Shown: positions 1 through 6,349 of the stretch, piece by piece
Numbering within the stretch: the first letter of the stretch is position 1
How the letters are laid out: each line of letters opens with the position of its first letter
DNA from: Candidatus Odyssella sp.
Lineage (GTDB): Bacteria > Pseudomonadota > Alphaproteobacteria > Bin65
Direction: 5' to 3'
Assembly: GCA_016792765.1 (NCBI GenBank)
Contig: JAEULD010000220.1
Location: 1 to 36,517 of the forward strand
Length of the DNA stretch: 36,517 bases
Translations under genes and position numbers: made by a program
The notes under the pieces: model-generated
Database searches by the model: none
Told to the model about the DNA's origin: nothing
The model's input: only the letters and a program-made list of their open reading frames with translations

Positions 1-2
1 GA

Positions 3-212
3 AAGGCTACTGCGATCATCACCGCGGTCACAAAGGACAATTCGCTCGACAAGACAAAGCTCGCCCAGCTCTTTGACAAGACGAGCCTTAAGGACAGCAA
101 GGCGGTCCGTGCTCGCTACGAGACTGTGCCGGACCTCGCCACGTTTCGGCTTCGCCTCAACGGCGGATTTCCCATTGTGATCGACGAATTGTTCGATGCT
201 CTTCAGAAGTGA
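3..212 (+). CDS. C-terminal fragment of an unrecognised protein (5' end outside window)
   Basis: An open frame runs from the window edge to TGA at 210-212 and gives 69 residues ending ...VIDELFDALQK. It is rich in Lys, Asp and Leu and has lower GC and more AAG/GAC/CTT-type codons than the genes to its right. I recognise no motif. The next gene starts 24 bases downstream on the same strand, so the two may be co-transcribed. The steady codon pattern up to a clean stop supports real coding, but no function can be assigned. Confidence 0.5.
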   Translation, partial: KATAIITAVTKDNSLDKTKLAQLFDKTSLKDSKAVRARYETVPDLATFRLRLNGGFPIVIDELFDALQK

Positions 213-236
213 AGACGTAACAGGACAACGGCCGCC

Positions 237-434
237 ATGCCCAGCGAGATCAAAGTCTACGTCTGCAGACACGACAGATTGGAAGCCGCCGTAGCCGACC
301 TCGTCGCTGACGGATATGCGGTTCGATACAGAGCACGCGCGGCGGTGGATTGGATCGACTGCAAGTCATTCGATCCCGACGGCACGGAACTCATCCCCAA
401 AGACGATCGGTGGATCGTCGTCGGCGATCGTTGA
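237..434 (+). CDS. Small hypothetical protein, 65 aa
   Basis: The ATG start is preceded by AGGA about 10 bases upstream. The protein begins MPSEIKVYVCRHDRLEAAV and ends in a charged stretch, DDRWIVVGDR. It has no membrane segment or signal peptide and a single Cys. It looks like a small cytoplasmic alpha/beta protein. It lies 24 bases after the previous stop and 18 bases before the GH19 gene, so it probably shares their transcript. No family is recognised. Confidence 0.5.
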   Translation: MPSEIKVYVCRHDRLEAAVADLVADGYAVRYRARAAVDWIDCKSFDPDGTELIPKDDRWIVVGDR

Positions 435-452
435 CGATTCATCGCTGCCCAC

Positions 453-1034
453 ATGACACCCGCCGAACTGGCGATCGTGATGTGCCCGCAGACGCCGCGG
501 GCAAACATCGCCGCAAATCTTCCGCATGTGATCGCGGGTCTCGGCGAATTCGCACTGCTGGACCGTCCGATGTTCCTCATGTCGGTCGCGACGATTCTCG
601 TCGAGACGGGCGTGTTCAAGCCGATCGACGAGTTCGTCTCGAAGTTCAATACCGCGCCCGGCGGCCCGCCTTTCGCGCTCTACGACGGCCGTACAGACAT
701 CGGCAACACGCAGCCCGGCGACGGTGCCCGCTTCAAGGGACGCGGCTACGTGCAGCTTACGGGTCGAGCAAACTACCGCGACATCGGCGCCCGGCTCGGC
801 ATCGCGCTGGAAGCCAGCCCGGAGGTTGCCAATGATCCTGTCCAGGCAGGCCGGATCATGGCCGCGTTCCTGAAACGCGCCGAAAGCAAGATTCGCAATG
901 CCCTCGCGCGCGGCGATCTTGCCGGAGCGCGCAAGCTCGTCAACGGCGGTTCACACGGCCTCGCGGCCTTCGTCGAAGCTTTCCGGCGCGGCGAGCGGAA
1001 TTCGCCGCCGGATTGGAAGCCGGGCGCCGCATAG
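453..1034 (+). CDS. Glycoside hydrolase family 19 (chitinase/lysozyme-like) protein
   Basis: This 193-aa protein carries the GH19 signature KGRGYVQLTGRANYRD at about residues 90-105. That is the core of class I chitinases and of the related bacterial and phage endolysins. An upstream acidic residue in ILVETGVF (about residues 48-55) is the candidate catalytic Glu. The family cleaves beta-1,4 GlcNAc links in chitin or peptidoglycan. There is no obvious signal peptide, which favours a holin-dependent or cytoplasmic endolysin-type protein over a secreted chitinase. No strong Shine-Dalgarno sequence precedes the ATG. Its stop abuts the convergent acuI-like stop with no gap. The neighbours do not form a recognisable prophage, so a domesticated remnant or a cell-wall enzyme are both possible. 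Confidence 0.75.
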   Translation: MTPAELAIVMCPQTPRANIAANLPHVIAGLGEFALLDRPMFLMSVATILVETGVFKPIDEFVSKFNTAPGGPPFALYDGRTDIGNTQPGDGARFKGRGYVQLTGRANYRDIGARLGIALEASPEVANDPVQAGRIMAAFLKRAESKIRNALARGDLAGARKLVNGGSHGLAAFVEAFRRGERNSPPDWKPGAA

Positions 1035-2021
1035 TCACCCCTTCACCTCGATCACCGTACGCCCGCGCACCTGGCCTTTCAGGATCTTCTCGGCCAGCGC
1101 CGGGGCGTCGGCGAGCGTCGCGGTGCTCGTCATCGCGTCGAGCTTGTCGAGCGGCAGGTCGCGCGCGAGCCGGGCCCAGGCTTCCTTCCGCTGCGGGCCG
1201 GGGCACATGACCGAATCGACGCCGAGCAGGTTCACGCCGCGCAGGATGAACGGCAGCACGGTGGTGGGCAGGTCGGCGCCGGCCGCGTTGCCGCAGGCGG
1301 CGACCGAGGCGCCGTAGGCCATCTGCGTCAATACCGTGGCCAGCACCTTGCCGCCGACCGTATCCACCGCGCCGGCCCAGCGCGTCGAATCCATCGGCTT
1401 CGCCGGCCCGTTGGCGAATTCGGCGCGGTCGACGACGGCCGACGCGCCGAGCGATTTCAGATAGTCGGTCTGGTCGGCGCGGCCGGTCATCGCGGTCACG
1501 TTGTAGCCGAGTTTGGCGAGGATCGCGGTCGCGACGCTGCCGACGCCGCCGGCGGCGCCGGTCACCAGCACCGGCGCGTCCCGTTTCAGTCCGTGGTCCT
1601 CGAGCGCCATCACGCAAAGCATCGCGGTGTAGCCGGCCGTGCCGATGGCCATCGCGCGCTTGGTGGAAATCGCCGCCGGCAGCTTCACGAGCCAGTCGCC
1701 CTTGACGCGCGCCTTCTCGGCCATGCCGCCCCAGTGGCGCTCGCCGACGCCCCAGCCGTTCAGCACGACCTTGTCGCCGGGCTTGAAGCCGGGATTGCCC
1801 GACTCGCTCACGGTGCCGGCGAAATCGATGCCGGGGACGTGCGGATACTGCCGCACCAGCCGCGCCTTGTTGGCGAGGATGAGCCCGTCCTTGTAGTTCA
1901 GCGTCGTATAGTCGACGGCGACCGTGACGTCGCCCGGCGGCAGCTTCGCGTCGTCGATCGCCGCGACCGCGCCCGAAACCTTGCCCTCTTTCTCCTCCAG
2001 CAGCAGCGCCCTGAAGCTCAT
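1035..2021 (-). CDS. acuI: AcuI/YhdH-family acrylyl-CoA reductase (zinc-free MDR quinone-oxidoreductase type)
   Basis: This 328-aa medium-chain dehydrogenase/reductase is of the YhdH/AcuI type. It has the GroES-like N-terminal half (LNYKDGL 41-47, PGIDFAGTV 63-71) and a Rossmann half with the NADPH loop GAAGGVG at 155-161. The Cys cluster that binds structural zinc in alcohol dehydrogenases is absent, as expected for this branch. Family members reduce acrylyl-CoA to propionyl-CoA with NADPH. The chosen ATG at 2021 has an AAGGAG about 9 bases upstream. The upstream reading to 2087 is an extension without its own Shine-Dalgarno. The gene follows the SDR gene on the same strand, 85 bases away. 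The exact substrate is inferred from family membership only. Confidence 0.85.
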   Translation of the reverse strand: MSFRALLLEEKEGKVSGAVAAIDDAKLPPGDVTVAVDYTTLNYKDGLILANKARLVRQYPHVPGIDFAGTVSESGNPGFKPGDKVVLNGWGVGERHWGGMAEKARVKGDWLVKLPAAISTKRAMAIGTAGYTAMLCVMALEDHGLKRDAPVLVTGAAGGVGSVATAILAKLGYNVTAMTGRADQTDYLKSLGASAVVDRAEFANGPAKPMDSTRWAGAVDTVGGKVLATVLTQMAYGASVAACGNAAGADLPTTVLPFILRGVNLLGVDSVMCPGPQRKEAWARLARDLPLDKLDAMTSTATLADAPALAEKILKGQVRGRTVIEVKG

Positions 2022-2106
2022 CCCGTACGTCTCCTTCTGTCCGGCTTCTTGTTCACGCCCGGCGTTATAGCCCCGCCAATGCGGCACGAAAACGGCGCGC
2101 TGGCTG

Positions 2107-2889
2107 TCAGCGGCCGCGGTGCAGCGCGCCGCCGTCGACGCGGACGACGTCGCCGCTGATATAGCCGGCGCGGTCCGAGGCCAGGAACACGACGACGTTG
2201 GCCACGTCGTCGGCCGAGGCCGGGCGGCCGAACGGCAGGTCGAGCTTGCCGACCAGCTCTTTCCAGCGCTCGGCGTCGCCGAGCTCGTTCTTGGCGCGCG
2301 TGCGCATCAGGAATTCCATGCGCTCGGTGGCGACGAGGCCGGGATTGACGCCGACGACACGGATGCCGTGATCCGTGCTGTGGGCGCCCATCGCGTGCGT
2401 GAACGACATCAGGCTCGCATTGCCGGCGGCGCCGGCGACGTAGTTGAAATTGTGCCGCTCGCCGCCGAGGCCGATCACGTTGACGATCACGCCGCGCTTC
2501 CGCTCGCGCATGCGCGCGAAGGCCGCGCGTGCGAGGTTGACGTAGCCGAACACCTTCAAGTCCCAGGCCGCGCGCCACTTGGCTTCGTCGATCGCGAGGA
2601 TGTCGCCGCCGGGGATCGCGCCGGCGTTGTTGACGAGGATGTCGAGGTCGGGCACCGCGGCGGCCAGCGTCGCCGCGGCGCCGGGCGCCGCCATGTCGAT
2701 GGCGACGGTTTCGATCCTGCCCTGCGCGCGGGCGCCGAGCTCCGCCTTGGCCGCGGCGAGCCGCGCCGCGTCGCGGGCGGCGATCGTCACGTCGGCGCCC
2801 TCGCCGAGGAAGGCGCGCGCGCAGGCGAAACCGATGCCGCGCGAGCCGCCAGTGATCAGCACGCGCTTGCCGCCGAGACCCAGATCCAT
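2107..2889 (-). CDS. Short-chain dehydrogenase/reductase with non-canonical active site
   Basis: This 260-aa SDR-fold protein has the cofactor loop TGGSRGIG (13-20), the structural NNAG (87-90) and the C-terminal substrate-loop pattern of classical SDRs (PGLVATERM, then ...SGDVVRVDGG). The usual catalytic Ser region reads NVIGLGG. Where YxxxK is expected the sequence is NYVAGAAGNASL (149-160): Tyr150 is followed four residues later by Ala154, and aligning on the downstream helix puts Asn157 at the Lys position. It therefore probably uses different chemistry, or belongs to an SDR subgroup with an altered proton relay. The ATG at 2889 is preceded by GGGAGGACGGCG, a good Shine-Dalgarno. Confidence 0.85.
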   Translation of the reverse strand: MDLGLGGKRVLITGGSRGIGFACARAFLGEGADVTIAARDAARLAAAKAELGARAQGRIETVAIDMAAPGAAATLAAAVPDLDILVNNAGAIPGGDILAIDEAKWRAAWDLKVFGYVNLARAAFARMRERKRGVIVNVIGLGGERHNFNYVAGAAGNASLMSFTHAMGAHSTDHGIRVVGVNPGLVATERMEFLMRTRAKNELGDAERWKELVGKLDLPFGRPASADDVANVVVFLASDRAGYISGDVVRVDGGALHRGR

Positions 2890-3020
2890 CGCCGTCCTCC
2901 CGCCCTGTCCGACCGGAGCGGGGTTACAAGCGGCGCGGTGCGTTGGCAAGCGGGCCCGGCGTTCGCCGTCATGCGCGCGGCGCGGCCCACGTTCGGCGGC
3001 GCTCTGCGACGCTCCGCGAC

Positions 3021-3066
3021 GCTCCGCCAAGTGGCGGAGCTTCGGGCGAAGCTGCGCTTCGCCGAA
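3021..3066. repeat. Two adjacent hairpins
   Basis: GCTCCGCC-AAGT-GGCGGAGC forms a perfect 8-bp stem at 3021-3040. It is followed at once by TTCG-G-GCGAAGC-TGC-GCTTCGC-CGAA (3041-3066), a 7-bp stem extended by 4 bp past a bulged G. There is no U-tract, so they are not classical terminators. They resemble repetitive extragenic palindrome-type elements. Confidence 0.6.
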
Positions 3067-3090
3067 TGTTCGGCGTTTGGGCTGAACGGC

Positions 3091-3251
3091 CGGGCCCGGT
3101 GCGGTGACAGGAGAACCGCGCCGGACCCGGCTCGCTTGGCCGCGAAGCGCCCTGACAGGAGGAGGGGGCGCCTCACGCACGGCCGCGCGGAGCAGGGGCG
3201 TGCTCCGTTCGGCCGACGCGCCGGCCGCGGATGCTCGGGGCGGGGAGCGCA
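3091..3251. repeat. Imperfect ~165-bp direct repeat, copy 1
   Basis: It begins CGGGCCCGG and contains GACAGGAG, AACCGC, CCGGACCC, CGCGAAGCGCCCTG and CGCCGGCCGCGG, then ends TGCTCGGGGCGGGGAG. The same ordered words occur in the copy at 3277-3443. In place of that copy's long stem it has a short one, GGAGCA-GGGGCG-TGCTCC, at 3189-3206. Confidence 0.6.
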
Positions 3252-3276
3252 TCCGGGCCGGCGAATGTCGAGCGAC

Positions 3277-3443
3277 CGGGCCCGGCTGTGGCGACAGGAG
3301 GAACCGCAACCGGACCCAGCCCTCGGATTCGCGAAACGCCCTGGGGAGGGAGGAGGAGACGGGCGTCTCGCGCGGACGATGCGGGCTAGGGCAAGCCCGC
3401 ATCCTCCGCTGCGCCGGCCGCGGTGCTCGGGGCGGGGAGTGCA
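3277..3443. repeat. Imperfect ~165-bp direct repeat, copy 2
   Basis: It has the same order of conserved words as copy 1. It includes a perfect 10-bp stem GATGCGGGCT / AGCCCGCATC with loop AGGGCA at 3378-3403, at the position where copy 1 also has a stem-loop. A stem kept in both copies while the sequence differs suggests structure is maintained. Confidence 0.6.
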
Positions 3444-3507
3444 GCCGCGGCGTCGGCGTAGGCGATTCTCGTCGGTTCCGGCACGGTCATGATCGTGTCC
3501 ATCGCGT

Positions 3508-3747
3508 TCAGAGCCATGCCCGGAGCTTGCGCGCCGGGCCCGGCGCGAACTCGTTGGCCGCCCGAGCGCCGGCGTCGTCGGCGCGCAGCACGAGCCGGTT
3601 GATCAGCGGCCAGCGCGTGCTGGCGCCGCCATCGGCGCGGCGCGGCGGCGCCATGGCCGCCGGCGGTACGTTGTCGTTCGCCGCCCGGGTCCGCAGCGCG
3701 AGGTGCATGCGGCCCGGCGAAGCAAAGGAGACGAAGGGTTCCCGCAT
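3508..3747 (-). CDS. Small hypothetical protein, 79 aa, translationally coupled to the DUF1127 gene
   Basis: The protein starts MREPFVSFASPGRMHLALRT and contains RAANDNVPP, a phrase common in small alphaproteobacterial proteins. An AGGAGG lies 7 bases before the ATG and overlaps the TAG of the DUF1127 gene, which ends at 3757, so re-initiation is likely. There is no membrane helix and no cysteine. It is the last gene of a three-gene minus-strand set of small proteins. The function is unknown. The coupling and strong Shine-Dalgarno are the main evidence that it is real. Confidence 0.6.
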   Translation of the reverse strand: MREPFVSFASPGRMHLALRTRAANDNVPPAAMAPPRRADGGASTRWPLINRLVLRADDAGARAANEFAPGPARKLRAWL

Positions 3748-3756
3748 CGCCGCCTC

Positions 3757-4068
3757 CTACCGAGAAGATTGGGGCGGCGGCCGCGGAATTTCGGCGTCCT
3801 GCGGCTGCGGGCGATAGAGGCCGCGCACGGCCGGCTCGACGTGCATCCGGTCGAGGCCGATGTCGCGCAGCATGTGGTCGTCCCAGCCGCGCAGCTCGTC
3901 GATGGCGACACGCTCTTGCCGCGCGCGCAGCAGCGCCGTGGCGGCGCGGCCGAGCCAGGACGCGGCCATCCAGGCGGAAGCGGCGGCCAGGGCCGATCTG
4001 GCCTGGGCGTAGGAGGAGGCCGCGGCCAGCGCCGCGCTCCGAGTGGGGTCCTTGGAATAGGAGTACAT
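3757..4068 (-). CDS. DUF1127 domain protein
   Basis: This 103-aa protein carries the DUF1127 signature in its C-terminal half: RQERVAIDELRGWDDHMLRDIGLDR. An Ala-rich helix (AALAAASSYAQARSALAAA) precedes it, and the tail is Pro/Arg-rich. DUF1127 proteins are small, basic and widespread in alphaproteobacteria. Some members take part in phosphate or RNA-related and stress responses through Arg-rich RNA binding, but this one's role is unknown. ATG 4068 (MYSYSKDP) is preferred. A GTG at 4077 would add three residues but has no Shine-Dalgarno. It lies 51 bases after the zinc-ribbon gene and is coupled to the 79-aa gene. Confidence 0.8.
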   Translation of the reverse strand: MYSYSKDPTRSAALAAASSYAQARSALAAASAWMAASWLGRAATALLRARQERVAIDELRGWDDHMLRDIGLDRMHVEPAVRGLYRPQPQDAEIPRPPPQSSR

Positions 4069-4119
4069 GGCTTTCACTCGATGTTGGCGCGCGCCGGGGC
4101 GGCGCGGCGCGATGAGGGT

Positions 4120-4335
4120 TCAGGCGGCGCGGAGGGCCGTCGTGGGGCGTCGCACCGTGTTTCTCAGGCGCTCGACCCAGGCATGCGCCTCGGGCGAGCA
4201 GACCGCGCAACGCCCCGACGAACTCGGCGGCGCGATGATGATCAGCGTCGAGCCGCAATGGCGGCAGGGTTCGCCGTAGCCGTCGCCGATCTGGACGGGA
4301 TTCTCGCGGGCGGCGGCGTGAACGAAATCGTACAT
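4120..4335 (-). CDS. Small four-Cys zinc-ribbon-like protein, paralogue of the protein at 5730-6065
   Basis: This 71-aa protein has CRHC (Cys24, Cys27) and CAVC (Cys43, Cys46), with 15 residues between the pairs, a typical spacing for zinc ligands. The core C-R-H-C-G-S-T-x-I-I-I-x-P-P-S-S-S-G-R-C-A matches the second copy beyond the LysR gene almost residue for residue. ATG 4335 is chosen because CGGAGACGATC gives GGAG six bases upstream. A start eight residues earlier lacks one. It is the first gene of the DUF1127 set. The family is unnamed to me. Zinc binding is inferred from the Cys spacing. Confidence 0.7.
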   Translation of the reverse strand: MYDFVHAAARENPVQIGDGYGEPCRHCGSTLIIIAPPSSSGRCAVCSPEAHAWVERLRNTVRRPTTALRAA

Positions 4336-4483
4336 GATCGTCTCCGTGCGGCGTCGCACGCAGCCGGCTGTGCCGGCGCGCGGAGATGCCGATGGTGCCG
4401 GCGCGCACGTGCGTGTGGCGCCGGTCGGGATTTCGGGTTATGTGGGTCGGATTGGAACGTGGACGCGTCCGGCGGCTGCGGTG

Positions 4484-4504
4484 GCCGCGCGCGTCACGCG
4501 CGGC
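4484..4504 (-). other. GC-rich hairpin directly after the short leader ORF
   Basis: The plus strand reads GCCGCGCG-CGTCA-CGCGCGGC, a perfect 8-bp stem with a 5-nt loop. On the minus transcript it starts three bases after the stop codon of the 12-codon ORF. There is no U-tract. It could act as an anti-Shine-Dalgarno or attenuator-like element, or be inert GC-rich DNA. Confidence 0.4.
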
Positions 4505-4507
4505 GAA

Positions 4508-4546
4508 TCAAAGTCGTCGCCAGCTCGGTTTGTTCGGTTTGGTCAT
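4508..4546 (-). CDS. Possible 12-residue leader peptide
   Basis: ATG 4546 encodes MTKPNKPSWRRL and then TGA. GAAGGAGAG sits 8 bases before the ATG, one of the best ribosome sites in the window, which is hard to explain if nothing is translated. It lies about 170 bases upstream of the zinc-ribbon/DUF1127 operon on the same strand and is followed by a hairpin. A leader peptide that controls the operon is one reading. Chance is the other. Confidence 0.3.
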   Translation of the reverse strand: MTKPNKPSWRRL

Positions 4547-4716
4547 GCAGGCGTCTCTCCTTCGCGCGGCTCGGGGCCGCACGATCCTCACGGGGAAACT
4601 CCGGTGTCCTTGCATTCGAAGACGCTCCGGCAGTTTCCCGGCCGGTACGCCTCGTTTCGTTTTCGTTTGTGTGAGACCGATATGGCGCACGCCGCTGCGA
4701 TGCACAATCGAGATTT

Positions 4717-4746
4717 GCTAACCTCTGCCATTAGCGCCGCTAATGG
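4717..4746. promoter_or_regulatory. Palindromic operator upstream of the LysR gene
   Basis: CCATTAGCG-C-CGCTAATGG (4728-4746) is a perfect 9-bp-arm inverted repeat that ends 10 bases before the LysR ATG. Another half site, GCTAA at 4717-4721, pairs with TTAGC at 4731-4735 across 9 bases and fits the LysR box pattern T-N11-A. Three half sites spaced this way are typical of recognition and activation sites in LysR autoregulated divergent promoters. Confidence 0.6.
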
Positions 4747-4756
4747 GTGCCGCTAG

Positions 4757-5719
4757 ATGCGACGGCTGCCTTCGCTCGACACGCTCCGGGCCTTCGAATC
4801 GGCCGCGCGCCACCTCAATTTCACCAAGGCGGCCAACGAGTTGCACGTCACGCAGAGCGCGCTGTCGCAGCGCATCGGGGCGCTCGAGGACGAGTTGGGT
4901 TTTCCGCTGTTCGTTCGCCGCGGGCGCCAGATCGAGCTGACCCAGCGTGGCGGCGTGATCGCCGCCGCGATGGGCCGGGCGATGGCGGAGATCACGCGTG
5001 CATTTTCCGGTCTCGAGGAGATCGAGGCGGCGCGCACGCTCGTCATCAGCGTGCTGCCCTCGTTCGCCGCGCGCTGGCTGATGCCCCGCATGACGCGCTT
5101 CCACGCGCAGCACCCGGACATCGAGGTGCAGGTGAACGCCGAAGGCCGCCTCGTCGATCTCACCACGAGCGAGGCCGATCTGGCGCTGCGCTTCGGCACC
5201 GGGCGGTATCCGGGGCATCAGGTCGATTTCATCATGGACGACTATGTGCTGCCGGTGGCGGAGCCGGCGCTGCTGGCCTCGCTCAAGGCCGAGCCGGGCA
5301 AACTCGACGCCCAGCGCATCGCCCAGCTTCCGCTCATCTACGACAGCACCGTGAACCGCGATGCGAGCGGCACCGATTGGCGGAGCTGGTTCGAGCATGC
5401 CGGCGTCGCCAACCCGCCGCCCTCGACCGGCCTGCGCTTCAGCCAGGCCGATCTCATGCTGCAGGCGGCGGCGCAGGGGCAGGGCGTCGCGCTCGCGCGC
5501 TACAGCCTCGTGCACGACGATCTCGTGACGTCGCGACTCGTGCCGCTGACCCGCGAGCCGATGCTGCGCGCGCGCTACGACTATTACGTCGTCTGCCTGC
5601 CCGAAAAGGCGCAGCGCCCGGCCGCCGTGGCGTTCCGCGAGTGGCTGATCGCCGAGGCGCGTGCGTTCATGGTCACGCGCGACAAGACGGTTCCGCCCGT
5701 GCGCGGGCCTGCGGCCTAG
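4757..5719 (+). CDS. LysR-family transcriptional regulator (GcvA-like)
   Basis: This 320-aa protein has the LysR N-terminal winged HTH at residues 1-62 (AARHLNFTKAANELHVTQSA, then the LEDELGFPLFVRR wing). A periplasmic-binding-type effector domain covers about 90-300. The stretch VLPSFAARWLMPRMTRF is typical of the GcvA branch. ATG 4757 is the start that leaves the complete HTH. The Shine-Dalgarno is weak. The gene is divergent from the zinc-ribbon/DUF1127 operon and has a palindrome at its own promoter, so autoregulation and control of that operon are likely. It ends 10 bases before the convergent second zinc-ribbon gene. The effector is unknown. Confidence 0.9.
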   Translation: MRRLPSLDTLRAFESAARHLNFTKAANELHVTQSALSQRIGALEDELGFPLFVRRGRQIELTQRGGVIAAAMGRAMAEITRAFSGLEEIEAARTLVISVLPSFAARWLMPRMTRFHAQHPDIEVQVNAEGRLVDLTTSEADLALRFGTGRYPGHQVDFIMDDYVLPVAEPALLASLKAEPGKLDAQRIAQLPLIYDSTVNRDASGTDWRSWFEHAGVANPPPSTGLRFSQADLMLQAAAQGQGVALARYSLVHDDLVTSRLVPLTREPMLRARYDYYVVCLPEKAQRPAAVAFREWLIAEARAFMVTRDKTVPPVRGPAA

Positions 5720-5729
5720 GTCCGGGGAA

Positions 5730-6065
5730 TCAAAAATTGTGGGCGGTGCGCGAGCGGTGCGGCAGCGCCTTAAGCAGCGCCGCGTGCAGGCGGCGGAGCC
5801 GGGCGCGGCCCGTTTCGAGCAGCGCGACGCGGCGCGCGGCGCGCGCCCGCGCGCGCTCCGCCGCACGCTTCTCCGCCGCCGCCGCGGCGAAGGCCGTGCG
5901 CGCCAGGCCGAGCCTGCGCTCGGCAAGCCGGTCGAGCCGCGCTTCGTAGGCGCGCACCTCGTCCGAGCAGCCGGCGCATCGTCCGGCCGAGCTCGGCGGC
6001 CAGACGACGATGCGCGTGGATCCGCAATAGCGGCAGGCCTCGTCGTGGGATTCCGCGAAGCGCAT
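5730..6065 (-). CDS. Four-Cys zinc-ribbon-like protein with coiled-coil tail, paralogue of 4120-4335
   Basis: This 111-aa protein has CRYC (Cys11, Cys14) and CAGC (Cys30, Cys33), again with 15 residues between the pairs. It shares the CR-x-CGST...PPSS-x-GRCA-x-CS core with the 71-aa protein left of the LysR gene. After the ribbon come about 70 residues of Ala/Arg/Glu-rich helix that the shorter paralogue lacks. ATG 6065 is chosen because GAAGGAGGGAGAC places a strong Shine-Dalgarno just upstream. The upstream frame to 6224 is an extension without one. The function is unknown. The basic helix could bind nucleic acid, but that is inference. Confidence 0.65.
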   Translation of the reverse strand: MRFAESHDEACRYCGSTRIVVWPPSSAGRCAGCSDEVRAYEARLDRLAERRLGLARTAFAAAAAEKRAAERARARAARRVALLETGRARLRRLHAALLKALPHRSRTAHNF

Positions 6066-6349
6066 GTCTCCCTCCTTCGCCGGAGCGTCGGGAACGAACG
6101 ACAACCGAAGGCTCATACGGGCGATATCCGGGCCCGTTTCCCCGGCGGCGCCTTTATCCGCCGCGGGGTTGCAATTCGGCCACGCGATCGTCCCAGCCCT
6201 CGGGGCGGCGCGGCACCGGCACACATTAGGCAGGGCCGGCCGGCGCGTCTGTGATACGCCTCACCTAAGGCGCGCTTGCCATTCCGGCAATGCCGGGCCG
6301 CCCGTGTTGCGGTCCCAAAGAAAGACGAAGTGGAGGTGCCGGGCGCGGT

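Larger units (their letters stand above)
2890..3507. other. 618-bp intergenic region rich in hairpins and repeats
   Basis: No frame here has protein-like composition or a credible ribosome site. The open frames are Arg/Gly/Pro-rich shadows of GC-rich DNA. The stretch holds two hairpins at 3021-3066, a tandem decamer GCGACGCTCC at about 3007-3026, and two imperfect copies of a ~165-bp unit (3091-3251 and 3277-3443). It lies between two minus-strand transcripts, upstream of the SDR gene. Confidence 0.7.
4336..4756. other. 421-bp divergent control region between small-protein operon and LysR gene
   Basis: It contains, from right to left on the minus strand, a palindromic LysR-type operator (4717-4746), a possible 12-codon leader ORF with a strong Shine-Dalgarno (4508-4546) and a GC hairpin directly after its stop (4484-4504). 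I could not place a confident sigma-70 promoter on either strand. Confidence 0.5.

Noticed and set aside
2856..3492. Open frames in the 2890-3500 non-coding stretch on both strands
   Set aside because: They are Arg/Pro/Ala/Gly-rich, have no ribosome site and no recognisable domain, and cross the repeats and hairpins.
6066..6349. Possible terminator or small RNA after cobT
   Set aside because: Only weak 5-bp stems (such as CCGGC-ATT-GCCGG) without a U-tract were visible, so I do not call a feature.
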